64,000 nucleotides of DNA, taken from the NCBI RefSeq assembly GCF_003814515.1, contig NZ_RKQJ01000001.1, forward strand, positions 1,240,001 through 1,304,000, given 5' to 3'. Under the pieces are notes generated by a model. It ran no database searches. It saw only the letters and a program-made list of their open reading frames with translations, and was not told the DNA's origin. This DNA comes from Salinicoccus roseus. GTDB lineage: Bacteria > Bacillota > Bacilli > Staphylococcales > Salinicoccaceae. This document shows, piece by piece, positions 55,578-63,864 of the stretch; within the stretch, counting starts at the first letter, position 1, and each line of letters begins with the position of its first letter. The translations under genes were made by a program, and so were the position numbers.

Positions 55578-56157
55578 CCATTTCACCTTCCTTAAGAAAA
55601 CTGATGAACCTGCCCAGCTGCTCCCTGCCATACTCGGACAGGATCGCTTCAGGGTGGTACTGCAGCCCGTAGATTGGATAGTCCAGATGTCTTATCGCCA
55701 TCACAACCCCATCTGCGGTCCGGGCCGAAACGGTGAATCCATGAGGCGCTTCCCCTGAACATACAAGCGAGTGGTACCGGGTTACTGCGAACACCTCCGG
55801 GAGTCCCGCGAACAACCCCTGGCCATCGTGGGTGATTTCAGACACGTGGCCATGGACCGGGCGCACTCCACGTCCCACCATCCCCCCAGCCATATGCCAG
55901 AGCATCTGATGTCCGAGGCAGATGCCGAGGATAGGATGTGAAGACCAGCAGCTTTCGATGAAATCCATCACTTCCCGACGGTCTGCAGGATGTGAAGGGC
56001 CTGGCGATATGATGACGCCCGAAATGTCTTCCAGGCGGACCTGCGAGAGTTCATCTGGTGTCCGGACCAGAACTTCAGCCACTTGCGGGACATCTTCCAG
56101 GTAATGGACAAGATTATATGTAAAAGAATCGTAATTGTCTATCATGAGTATCTTCAT
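55555..56157 (-). CDS. pabA: Aminodeoxychorismate/anthranilate synthase glutamine amidotransferase (PabA)
   Basis: A 200-residue class I glutaminase. The conserved opening is MIDNYDSFTYNLVHYL, the nucleophile Cys lies in GICLGHQMLWH and the His-Glu pair in YGLQYHPEAIL. It feeds ammonia to the PabB domain of the next gene, which it overlaps by 23 bases. No trp genes are near, so a folate role is favoured. ATG 56157 is taken; a TTG one codon earlier has slightly better spacing from AAAGGAA. Confidence 0.94.
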   Translation of the reverse strand: MKILMIDNYDSFTYNLVHYLEDVPQVAEVLVRTPDELSQVRLEDISGVIISPGPSHPADRREVMDFIESCWSSHPILGICLGHQMLWHMAGGMVGRGVRPVHGHVSEITHDGQGLFAGLPEVFAVTRYHSLVCSGEAPHGFTVSARTADGVVMAIRHLDYPIYGLQYHPEAILSEYGREQLGRFISFLKEGEMDAGPCKV

Positions 56158-56206
56158 CAATGCACTATTTCCTTTGTTTTTGTTTCCTATAATTCTACCA
56201 CATTCC

Positions 56207-56223
56207 GTTTTCTTTAAGAAAAC
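56207..56223. promoter_or_regulatory. Perfect 8-1-8 inverted repeat before pabA
   Basis: GTTTTCTT-T-AAGAAAAC lies between the divergent pabA and MFS genes, about 10 bases upstream of a possible pabA -10 box (TAGAAT, minus strand, 56192-56197), where a -35 box would lie. It looks like an operator. I cannot assign a regulator; spacing differs from the CodY motif. Confidence 0.55.
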
Positions 56224-56289
56224 CCAAATATACGCTTCAGGATGGATGAAAAATTAATTTCATTGTTGTAGAATGAACATTATTACTTT

Positions 56290-56304
56290 TTTCGAAAATC
56301 GAAA
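56290..56304. promoter_or_regulatory. Perfect 6-3-6 inverted repeat before the MFS gene
   Basis: TTTCGA-AAA-TCGAAA lies 50 bases before the MFS ATG and about 15 bases after a possible -10 box (TAGAAT, 56269-56274). Location after the start site suggests repression, as for efflux genes under TetR or MarR proteins, but no regulator gene is adjacent. Confidence 0.5.
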
Positions 56305-56353
56305 TAAAATTATCTTTATAAAAAACAATCAAAAGTAAGAAGGTTGAAATTAC

Positions 56354-57556
56354 ATGTCGGATACAAAACAGAAAATATGGACTAAGGACTTTATACTCAT
56401 CGTCATCGTCAATTTCTTCATATTCACTGCCTTCCAGATGACCCTGCCCACCTTGCCGCTGTTCGTACAGGAAATCGGGGCAAGTGACCGCTGGATAGGA
56501 ATCGTCGTAGGGATATTCACCTTTTCCGCACTGCTCATACGTCCAAGCGCCGGCAAACTGCTGGATACGAAGGGACGGGCTCCGGTGTTTCTGACTGGAC
56601 TTGCACTCTTCGTCATTTCAATGTTCTCGCTTGCAGCAAGTTTCACGATTCTCATGCTGCTGATGGTCAGGATCATCCAGGGGGTCGGATGGGGGCTCTC
56701 CAGTACTTCCGCAGGGACGATCGCCACAGACCTCGTGCCAAAAAAGCGCCGCGGGGAAGGGCTCGGTTACTATGGTTTGAGCGGCAACATCGCCCTTGCC
56801 TTCGGTCCCGCCCTAGGCCTCTTCCTCGTCAACCATATCTCCTTTACGATGCTGTTTGCGATATGCGGCCTGCTCGGCCTCACGGCCATCATACTCGCCG
56901 CCAACATCAAATATGACAAGCCGGAAAAAGTCGCCGACACACGCAAGCAGAAGGAGTCCTATCCACACTTTGACATTGTGGAGCGGCGGGCGCTCGCTCC
57001 CGCGTCACTCCTCTTCTTCATCACCGTGACTTTCGGAGGCATCGCCACATTCCTCCCGGTCTATACGTATGAAAAGGGCTTCGACTCCACGTATATCCAG
57101 TTCTACTTTGTGATATATGCAGCTTTCCTGATGCTCTCACGCATACTCGCCGGCAGACTGTATGACAGGCACGGCATCACCATCGTATTCATACCGGGCT
57201 CCCTGTCCATCATTGCAGCAATGATCCTGCTCGGCTTCCTGCCGGCTCCGATCTTCCTGTTCGTGGCCGCGGCACTCTACGGCTTCGGTTTCGGCTGTGT
57301 ACAGCCGGCACTGCAGGCCTGGGCCGTCAACCGCGTCGAGAACAACCGCCGAGGCATGGCCAATGCGACATTCTTCTCCGCCTTCGACCTCGGTGTCGGA
57401 CTCGGTGCCATCAGCTATGGTTTCGTCGCCGAAGCATTCGGCTACAGCACCATCTATTTCTCCAGCGCCGTCAGCGTCACAGTGGCACTCATCCTCTTCC
57501 TGTTCATCATGAGGAGGTACAGGAAAGACACGATGGACACAGCAAAAATTTCATAA
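56354..57556 (+). CDS. Major facilitator superfamily transporter
   Basis: A 400-residue protein with 12 hydrophobic helices. It has the MFS motif A variant RPSAGKLLDTKGRAP after helix 2, and after helix 8 a second copy, RILAGRLYDRHGI. The segment IQGVGWGLSSTSAGTIATDLVPKKRRGEGLGYYG resembles drug-efflux (DHA) members. Substrate unknown. ATG 56354 is behind AAGAAGG. It is a single gene, divergent from pabA and ending before the SigB-type promoter of the next gene. Confidence 0.88.
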   Translation: MSDTKQKIWTKDFILIVIVNFFIFTAFQMTLPTLPLFVQEIGASDRWIGIVVGIFTFSALLIRPSAGKLLDTKGRAPVFLTGLALFVISMFSLAASFTILMLLMVRIIQGVGWGLSSTSAGTIATDLVPKKRRGEGLGYYGLSGNIALAFGPALGLFLVNHISFTMLFAICGLLGLTAIILAANIKYDKPEKVADTRKQKESYPHFDIVERRALAPASLLFFITVTFGGIATFLPVYTYEKGFDSTYIQFYFVIYAAFLMLSRILAGRLYDRHGITIVFIPGSLSIIAAMILLGFLPAPIFLFVAAALYGFGFGCVQPALQAWAVNRVENNRRGMANATFFSAFDLGVGLGAISYGFVAEAFGYSTIYFSSAVSVTVALILFLFIMRRYRKDTMDTAKIS

Positions 57557-57560
57557 TTTT

Positions 57561-57586
57561 GTTTAGAAAAACCAATCCATGGGTAT
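57561..57586 (+). promoter_or_regulatory. SigB-type promoter of the GlsB/YeaQ-like gene
   Basis: GTTTAG (57561-57566), 14 bases, GGGTAT (57581-57586), matching the general-stress consensus GTTTAA-N12-15-GGGTAT with one difference. It lies 70 bases before the ATG. Confidence 0.72.
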
Positions 57587-57656
57587 CTATTCTACTAGAA
57601 CGAAGTTTTATTTCTACTGTTAAAACGGACAATCATGACATAAGGAGGAATCACCC

Positions 57657-57914
57657 ATGGGTTGGATTATCACATTGATCGTAGGCGGCATCATCGGATG
57701 GCTCGCCGGACTCATTCTCGGTAAAGACGTGCCATTCGGCATCATCGGAAACATCATCGCAGGACTTGTCGGTGCTGCAATCGCAAATGCACTCGGTCTG
57801 AGCTTCGGACCTGAAGTCGGCGGTGTAAGTATTATCGGTGGCCTGCTCGGTGCAATCATTTTAATTCTTATTGTTTCATTCATTATGAAAGCACTTGGCG
57901 GCAACAGGGCATAA
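57657..57914 (+). CDS. GlsB/YeaQ/YmgE family stress-response membrane protein
   Basis: An 85-residue, glycine-rich membrane protein with three helices (WIITLIVGGIIGWLAGLILG, IIGNIIAGLVGAAIANALGL, GGLLGAIILILIVSFIMKAL), the transglycosylase-associated (YeaQ) family. Members rise under general, osmotic or acid stress; biochemical role unknown. ATG 57657 has AAGGAGG. A SigB-type promoter and a strong terminator make it a single-gene stress unit. Confidence 0.9.
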   Translation: MGWIITLIVGGIIGWLAGLILGKDVPFGIIGNIIAGLVGAAIANALGLSFGPEVGGVSIIGGLLGAIILILIVSFIMKALGGNRA

Positions 57915-57920
57915 TACGTG

Positions 57921-57958
57921 AAAACCCTTCGTAAATTCATTTTACGAAGGGTTTTTTT
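57921..57958. terminator. Bidirectional terminator after the GlsB/YeaQ-like gene
   Basis: A 14-bp stem AAACCCTTCGTAAA and complement with a 5-base loop, then seven T on the plus strand. The last codons and stop of the minus-strand gene at 57942 are part of the stem. Confidence 0.94.
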
Positions 57959-58244
57959 CTTTATTTTCTTCAGTAGTATCCTTGATCAGCCAGCGTGACT
58001 CCCTGGATTCATCCAGACGCCGCTGTCCGCTTTCCTCCTTCATGCGGTCGAGTTCAAGCTGCATATGCTTGTTTTCAAGCAGGAAATTCTCCTGTCTGAG
58101 CCGTTCCAGCTCTTTCTCCTCCTGGAGCCTGCGGATTTCAAGCTTCTCCTTCTTCTGCCTGTGGCTGACGTTGATGGCATAGAGCGGGATGGAAAAGAAA
58201 AGTGCGACCGGTACGATTGTGACAAGAAACTCAAAAATACCCAT
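57942..58244 (-). CDS. Membrane-anchored coiled-coil protein, unknown
   Basis: A 100-residue protein with one N-terminal membrane helix (residues about 4-26), then a charged coiled coil at 28-80 (KKEKLEIRRLQEEKELERLRQEN) and a polar tail. The plan recalls PspB (helix then coiled coil), but I would not assign it. ATG 58244 is behind GGTGGTG. Its C-terminal codons KEKNPS and stop are encoded inside the terminator stem. It is divergent from the helicase gene. Confidence 0.72.
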   Translation of the reverse strand: MGIFEFLVTIVPVALFFSIPLYAINVSHRQKKEKLEIRRLQEEKELERLRQENFLLENKHMQLELDRMKEESGQRRLDESRESRWLIKDTTEENKEKNPS

Positions 58245-58376
58245 ATGGACACCACCCTCGTTTGTTACCTACAGTTTATCACACCCCCATATGCAATTGC
58301 ATATTTTGAAAATGGTCATGGGATCTTGGAAAGTATCTGCGGTTCCCATATAATGAAGAGAAAGAGGTGTCATTAT

Positions 58377-61256
58377 ATGGAATTGAACAGAGATAACTTA
58401 TTGAATGCATATGAACAAGGTTTTCTGGACAAGGATACGCACAAGATCGGACATCACCCTCCTCGCATGATCATCAATTCCAAGGAGGAGAATGTACTTT
58501 CTTCCATGCTTGATGAAATGGAAAGCTGCCTTTCTTTCTCCATATCCGTCGCCTTCATTACAGAAGGTGGTCTGGCTACCTTGAAGACGGCACTCTATGA
58601 ACTTGCAAAGCAGAACAGGGGCGGGAGGATCATCACCTCTACATATTTGAACTTCAATAAACCCAAAGTATTCAAAGCTCTGCTCAATATACCGAACCTG
58701 GAGGTCAGAGCAGCAGATAAGGAAGGTTTCCATGCGAAGGGCTATGTCTTCCGCAATCCCCACTATTCCTCCATGTTCATCGGCAGTTCTAACCTTACCG
58801 ACGCTGCCCTGAAGAAGAACTACGAATACAACCTCAAGCTGACCAGTCTTGAAAATGGCGCCGTTATCCAGCATTTCAACAGTCAGTTTGAAAAGTTATG
58901 GGAAGAGTCCACCGCTGTAGATGACGAATGGATACGGAGATATGAACAGGCCTATGTTGAACAGCCGGAACAGCGGAAAGTCCTGGAAGTCATCGAAGAC
59001 CGTTCAAGATATCATCACCAGACGATGACCGGTCAGGTCATCCAGCCGAACATCATGCAGAAGGAGGCGTTGATGGAGCTTTCTGGCCTTCGGAAGGCCG
59101 GAAAGGACAAGGGTCTTGTCGTCTCTGCTACAGGCACCGGAAAGACATATCTGGCAGCATTCGATGTACAGCAGTACCGTCCCGGGCGCATGCTCTTTCT
59201 GGCACACCGCGAACAGATTCTTGAAAAGTCCATGAATGATTTTTCAAAACTGCTCGGCGAATCCCTCTCCAACTTCGGGCTCTACAGTGGCAGAAGCAAA
59301 AAAAGCGAAGCGAAATATCTTTTCGCCACTGTACAAACATTATCGAAAGAAGCCAACCTGGGACAGTTCAATCCGGATGAATTCGACTACATCATCGTGG
59401 ATGAGGCCCACCGTTCCAGTGCTGCAACATATACGAAGATCCTCAATCATTTTTCCCCCGGTTTCCTGCTTGGAATGACAGCCACACCTGAACGGGCGGA
59501 CGATATGGAGATATTCAGCCTGTTCGACTACAACATCGCGTATGAAATCCGTCTTCAGCAGGCACTGGAGGAGGAGATCCTCTCCCCCTTCCATTACTTC
59601 GGCGTCACCGACTACGAAAAGGATGGCATGAGCGTCGATGATACAACTGCCCTCGGACAGCTGACGAGTAATGAACGCATCGCCCATCTGATTGCAAAGA
59701 TCGAATACTACGGCCATTCCGGCGAAACGCTCAGGGGCCTGATGTTCGTATCCAACAGGGCAGAAGCAGCAGAACTGAGCCGATCGCTCAATCATCACGG
59801 TTACAGGACCCGCGCCCTGACAGGTGATGATTCCCAGCAGATGCGCCTACAGACGGTCAGGGAACTGGAGGGTGGGATGCTCGACTATATCATTACTGTG
59901 GACATCTTCAATGAAGGCGTCGACATCCCTTCCATCAACCAGGTGGTGATGCTCCGCCAGACGCAGTCGAGCATCATCTTCATCCAGCAGCTCGGCCGCG
60001 GGCTCAGAAAACATGATGACAAGGAGTACCTGACCGTCATCGACTTCATCGGCAACTACAGAAACAACTATATGATCCCCATCGCCCTTACAGGCGACAG
60101 ATCCTACAATAAGGACAGGCTCAGGAAATCACTGATGGACCGGAATACACTCACCGGTGTTTCGACCATCAACTTCGAATCGATCGCAAAGGAAAAGATA
60201 TACAAGGCCATCAATACCACCACACTCAACACCCAAAGCTTCCTGAAGGAGATGCACCTGTATTTGAAGAATAAGATCGGCAGGCCTCCTGCACTCATCG
60301 ATTTTCATGATGATGCGGATGTCATCGATCCTCTTGTGATACTTCATAAGTACAGCCATTACCTGGAATTCCTGGTTAAGATCAAAGAGAAGCATCTGAC
60401 CATATCAAAGAATGACCATCAGGTCCTGAGCTTCCTTTCCAAGGAAATCACCGAGGGCAAGCGTGTCCATGAGACCCTCCTGCTTCAGCAGATCATCGAA
60501 TCCCCGGTCAATATGAGGGACTTTCAGTTGGAGATGCATCGACGGGGCTACCATATGACGGATGATACGATGCGCTCGGTCCTCAGAAACCTTACCCATG
60601 CTTTCCATACGCAGCAGGATCTCAAAAAATATGGCGGCCCCCTCATAGAAGTGGCAGACGACCTCATCCGCCCCGCCCCTGCGTTCTCCAGTGCATTGGA
60701 GAATCCCGAAATCAGGGCCCACATCACCCAGGTGCTGGAGCTGTCCCTCGCCCTAAGCAGATCATATGACCAGTCGAAACCCCTGACAGTCAACCGCAAA
60801 TATTCAAGGAAGGACGTCTGCCGCCTGCTCAATTGGGATAAGGATGAATCCTCCACATTATATGGATATAAATATAAGCATGGGACATGCCCTATCTTCA
60901 TCACCTACCACAAGGACGAAGAGATTGAAGATACAATCCGATACGAAGACCGCTTCCTCGACCTGAATACGCTGAAATGGTTCACCCGGAGCAACCGCAC
61001 CCTCCAATCCAAAGAAATCAAAGCCCTTCTCGAGGGCCACAGGGAGGGCGACCCCATCCACATCTTCGTAAAGAAGGACGATGATGAAGGAAGCACATTC
61101 TACTACCTCGGTGAGGGTCACATCGATCATCAGACATTGGAAGAGACGAGGATGAATGATGGTACGGGCAAACCGGTAGTGAAGATGAACATGCTGATGG
61201 AGAATCCGGTCGACTATGACCTATACAAATACCTGGAATCCGGTACACACGAATGA
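58377..61256 (+). CDS. PLD-like domain / DEAD-DEAH helicase / DUF3427 protein
   Basis: A 959-residue multidomain protein. Residues 1-180 form a phospholipase-D-like nuclease fold with HAK at 119-121 and GSSNLTDAAL at 136-145; the Asp usual after HxK is Arg126. A superfamily 2 helicase spans about 225-600, with SATGTGKT (250-257), DEAH (342-345) and motif VI QQLGRGLRKH. The remainder carries a DUF3427-like region. ATG 58377 follows AGAGGTG; an open frame of 104 codons upstream overlaps the neighbour and is rejected. Function is unproven: DNA repair or defence are both possible. Confidence 0.85.
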   Translation: MELNRDNLLNAYEQGFLDKDTHKIGHHPPRMIINSKEENVLSSMLDEMESCLSFSISVAFITEGGLATLKTALYELAKQNRGGRIITSTYLNFNKPKVFKALLNIPNLEVRAADKEGFHAKGYVFRNPHYSSMFIGSSNLTDAALKKNYEYNLKLTSLENGAVIQHFNSQFEKLWEESTAVDDEWIRRYEQAYVEQPEQRKVLEVIEDRSRYHHQTMTGQVIQPNIMQKEALMELSGLRKAGKDKGLVVSATGTGKTYLAAFDVQQYRPGRMLFLAHREQILEKSMNDFSKLLGESLSNFGLYSGRSKKSEAKYLFATVQTLSKEANLGQFNPDEFDYIIVDEAHRSSAATYTKILNHFSPGFLLGMTATPERADDMEIFSLFDYNIAYEIRLQQALEEEILSPFHYFGVTDYEKDGMSVDDTTALGQLTSNERIAHLIAKIEYYGHSGETLRGLMFVSNRAEAAELSRSLNHHGYRTRALTGDDSQQMRLQTVRELEGGMLDYIITVDIFNEGVDIPSINQVVMLRQTQSSIIFIQQLGRGLRKHDDKEYLTVIDFIGNYRNNYMIPIALTGDRSYNKDRLRKSLMDRNTLTGVSTINFESIAKEKIYKAINTTTLNTQSFLKEMHLYLKNKIGRPPALIDFHDDADVIDPLVILHKYSHYLEFLVKIKEKHLTISKNDHQVLSFLSKEITEGKRVHETLLLQQIIESPVNMRDFQLEMHRRGYHMTDDTMRSVLRNLTHAFHTQQDLKKYGGPLIEVADDLIRPAPAFSSALENPEIRAHITQVLELSLALSRSYDQSKPLTVNRKYSRKDVCRLLNWDKDESSTLYGYKYKHGTCPIFITYHKDEEIEDTIRYEDRFLDLNTLKWFTRSNRTLQSKEIKALLEGHREGDPIHIFVKKDDDEGSTFYYLGEGHIDHQTLEETRMNDGTGKPVVKMNMLMENPVDYDLYKYLESGTHE

Positions 61257-61260
61257 AAAA

Positions 61261-61289
61261 ATGGAACCCCACGAAACGTGGGGTTCCAT
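61261..61289. terminator. Bidirectional terminator, helicase / CNNM transporter
   Basis: A 13-bp perfect stem ATGGAACCCCACG and complement with an AAA loop and A/T-rich flanks on both sides, between converging genes. Confidence 0.94.
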
Positions 61290-61291
61290 TT

Positions 61292-62623
61292 CTATTCCTC
61301 TTCTTCGTCACCATCCGGCTGGTTATAGCCTTTGAGCAGGGCGACCTGCTTGATCAGATGGCTGTCCATATCGAGTACGATCCATTTGTCTTCTTCCGTA
61401 TTGACATAGTCATCCGTTTCAATATCAGTATTGATGCTCTGGAGCCAGCCGCCGATGGTGTCGATGTCATCACTGTTATCGAATGTGATGTCGAACTGTT
61501 CATTGAGGTCGTCGAGCAGTACACGTCCATTTATGTGGTAGATGTCATCTTCCACTTTGACGATATCAGGTTCTTCATCCTCATCGAATTCGTCCCTGAT
61601 TTCTCCGACGATCTCCTCAAGGATATCCTCCATGGTGATCATGCCGGCAGTACCACCATACTCATCGATGATGAGGGCGATATGCACACGTTCACGCTGC
61701 ATCTTCACCAGTGCATCGCTGATGCGTGATACTTCAGTAAGCATCGGTATTTCATGTATATGATCTTCCGGCCTGACTTCCTCGTCGGATACATGGTTGG
61801 TCAGGAACTCCCTCACATTGAGGAAGCCGATGATCTGGTCCTTGTCCCCGCTCTCATCGGTGACCGGATAGCGGGTATAGTTGTGCTCTTTGACATTCTC
61901 CAGTACATCTTCGATGTTTACGGGATCCGTCAATGTGATCATCTGCGTCCTTGGCACCATGATGTCCTTTGCGAGCCTTTCGTCGAAGGAAAAGATGTTC
62001 TGCATATATGCAAGTTCTGTCTGATTTATTTCTCCACTTTGATAACTTTGTGTCATTATAATCTTAAGCTCATCTTCCGAGTGCCCCTGTTCTACAGCCA
62101 CATCCTTGAATCCGACCAGTCTGACGAGGAATCTTGCAGTACCGTTCATCGTCCAGATCAGTGGTTTCATGATGACACCGAAGAAATAAAGGGGCCCTGA
62201 AATTACCAATGCCAATTTTTCTGCATACTGGATTGCAACTGTCTTTGGTGCAAGTTCACCGACGACGACATGGATGAAGGTGACGATGATGAATGCCAGC
62301 GCTACGGTCAATACTGTGGTCAACTGGTCCGGTATTCCGATCAGTTCAAAAAGGGGATGCAGTACGACTTCAAATGTCGACTCCCCGATCCAGCCGAGAC
62401 CGAGGGCGGTTACAGTAATACCCAGCTGGCATGCAGACAGGTAGTAGTCGAGCTCCATCGTCATCTTGCGCACACGGCGCGCTTTCCTGTTGCCCTCTTC
62501 AATGAGCTGATCGATGCGTGACAGCCTTGCTTTGACGAGTGCAAATTCAGATCCTACAAAAAGCATTGTGAGTATTATAAGGATTACAAATAAAATTAAG
62601 TTCCATATCGTGGTTATGTCCAA
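61292..62623 (-). CDS. CNNM/CorC (HlyC) family transporter with CBS pair
   Basis: A 443-residue protein. The DUF21/CNNM membrane domain spans about 1-195 with four helices (FELALVK-like [14 protein letters not shown], then [19 protein letters not shown]-like segment). A CBS pair follows at about 215-340 ([39 protein letters not shown]), and a CorC_HlyC domain at 360-435. The staphylococcal relative MpfA confers magnesium tolerance by efflux. The start is TTG 62623 behind AAGGGA. Confidence 0.92.
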   Translation of the reverse strand: MDITTIWNLILFVILIILTMLFVGSEFALVKARLSRIDQLIEEGNRKARRVRKMTMELDYYLSACQLGITVTALGLGWIGESTFEVVLHPLFELIGIPDQLTTVLTVALAFIIVTFIHVVVGELAPKTVAIQYAEKLALVISGPLYFFGVIMKPLIWTMNGTARFLVRLVGFKDVAVEQGHSEDELKIIMTQSYQSGEINQTELAYMQNIFSFDERLAKDIMVPRTQMITLTDPVNIEDVLENVKEHNYTRYPVTDESGDKDQIIGFLNVREFLTNHVSDEEVRPEDHIHEIPMLTEVSRISDALVKMQRERVHIALIIDEYGGTAGMITMEDILEEIVGEIRDEFDEDEEPDIVKVEDDIYHINGRVLLDDLNEQFDITFDNSDDIDTIGGWLQSINTDIETDDYVNTEEDKWIVLDMDSHLIKQVALLKGYNQPDGDEEEE

Positions 62624-62636
62624 TTAGTTCCCTTGT

Positions 62637-62771
62637 CTAGAAGGGATTCACCTCCGGTAATATTTGACTACAATCTTTGCGTATAGTGCTTTCTGAAACA
62701 GGGTAACGATTCTCTTCTAACATCTCAGTCGGCACATGAAATTTCAAATCCGCCTTCCCAATTGTAGTCAC
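62637..62771 (-). CDS. Possible short coding sequence or leader ahead of the CNNM gene
   Basis: An open frame of 45 codons follows a strong GGGAGGTG ribosome site and ends 13 bases before the CNNM start. The only initiators near that site are GTG 62771, which overlaps the site itself, or a rare ATT 62762 with ideal spacing; the frame is also open upstream to 62837. The tail YPVSESTIRKD resembles half of a DeoR-type helix-turn-helix, perhaps by chance. A TATAAT lies 20-30 bases upstream. Treat as doubtful; a regulatory leader is the alternative. Confidence 0.3.
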   Translation of the reverse strand: MTTIGKADLKFHVPTEMLEENRYPVSESTIRKDCSQILPEVNPF

Positions 62772-62805
62772 CTCCCAAAAGTTAATAATTATAGTCATTT
62801 TACCA

Positions 62806-62842
62806 TAATCACTTTTCTCCTTGCTACATCTAATCACTTTTC
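62806..62842. repeat. 12-bp direct repeat upstream of the CNNM leader
   Basis: TAATCACTTTTC occurs at 62806-62817 and 62831-62842, 25 bases apart, just upstream of the minus-strand promoter of the CNNM region. It may be a binding site or a remnant of duplication. Confidence 0.5.
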
Positions 62843-62910
62843 AAACTATATAATATGTAGGTTTTATGTCGAAGCGACGTTTTCCGGCACTCCCGCTTCC
62901 TTGTTTGCAT

Positions 62911-62946
62911 AAAAAAATGCGATCCGGAACTGATTCCGAATCGCAT
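62911..62946 (-). terminator. Terminator of the second degV gene
   Basis: Minus strand ATGCGATTCGGAA pairs with TTCCGGATCGCAT around TCAG, then six T, 4 bases after the stop. Confidence 0.9.
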
Positions 62947-62949
62947 ATC

Positions 62950-63801
62950 CTATCGGCCTTTTGTAAATCCAAATCCAATTGTACCATGTCCGGTATGCAC
63001 GCCGGCTACAGTTACCAGAGGCTCTACCATCAGGTTGACATCAGGCAGCCTTTCCTTGATCTTCTTCTTCCATTCGTCCACCAGGCTTGCACTTCCCGCA
63101 TGTACGAGGCCGAGCGTCTTCACTCCCTCTTCTTTTACGTGTTCCTCAAGATTAGCAAGCACTGCATTGTATATCTTCTTTTTCGTGCGCAGTTTCTCTC
63201 CGATAACTACTTTGCCGTCATCGAATTCGAGCTTCAGGTGGATGTTGAGGACGGAGGCGAGCATGGACTGGGAAGCGGATACCCGTCCGCTCTTCCTCAT
63301 CTGGCTGAAGCTCTGCGGCAGAAGGTAGAGCTGGGTGCTTCTGGTCATCTCCCTGATTTCCTCCACCACTTCTTCAATATCCTTGTCGGACTCCCTCGAC
63401 TCCACCGCATGTTCGACCATCTGCTTCATCGGATAGCTGCCGATGCGCGAATCGATGACATATACAGGTTTTGACATGTCTTCCGAAGCACTGAGCGAGC
63501 TCTGGTATGTCCCCGTCAGTTCACTCGACGCATGTACTGCAATGACAGCTTCATACTCATCATCCGCTTCAATCGCTTCATATATCTCCATGAATTCCCC
63601 TATTGTCGGTTGGGAGGTCTTTGCCCCTTCCCCGCTCTCTTTCAGCATGTCATAGATTTCCTCAGTCGTCGCATCAATGCCGTCCCTATAGGCGACGCCA
63701 TCGATGATGACAGACATGGGCAGCACCTTGACATCATGCTTTTCCCTGTATGCCTGATCGACGCCCGAGGCGGAATCCGTCACCACTGCTATCTTTTTCA
63801 T
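62950..63801 (-). CDS. DegV family fatty-acid-binding protein (second copy)
   Basis: A 283-residue DegV protein: it opens VVTDSASGVDQAYRE, with KTSQPTIGEFMEIYE and VHASSELTGTYQSSLSA as the lipid-site segments and HTGHGTIGFGFTKGR at the end. It is clearly paralogous to, but well diverged from, the copy at 29070-29942. FakB1 and FakB2 of staphylococci are such a pair with different acyl preference. ATG 63801 lies behind AAGGAAGGG; nineteen open codons upstream are ignored. Confidence 0.88.
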   Translation of the reverse strand: MKKIAVVTDSASGVDQAYREKHDVKVLPMSVIIDGVAYRDGIDATTEEIYDMLKESGEGAKTSQPTIGEFMEIYEAIEADDEYEAVIAVHASSELTGTYQSSLSASEDMSKPVYVIDSRIGSYPMKQMVEHAVESRESDKDIEEVVEEIREMTRSTQLYLLPQSFSQMRKSGRVSASQSMLASVLNIHLKLEFDDGKVVIGEKLRTKKKIYNAVLANLEEHVKEEGVKTLGLVHAGSASLVDEWKKKIKERLPDVNLMVEPLVTVAGVHTGHGTIGFGFTKGR

Positions 63802-63864
63802 ATTAATCCCTTCCTTCGTACCGCGTAATGTTTCAACCAGTGTAGCATTTACTCCCATATAATA

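Noticed and set aside
54339-55595. 418-codon plus-strand open frame opposite pabB
   Set aside because: Antisense shadow; the pabB-pabC frame has all expected motifs.
58065-58376. Upstream extension of the helicase reading frame
   Set aside because: It overlaps the unknown coiled-coil gene on the other strand and lacks a ribosome site; the ATG at 58377 has AGAGGTG.
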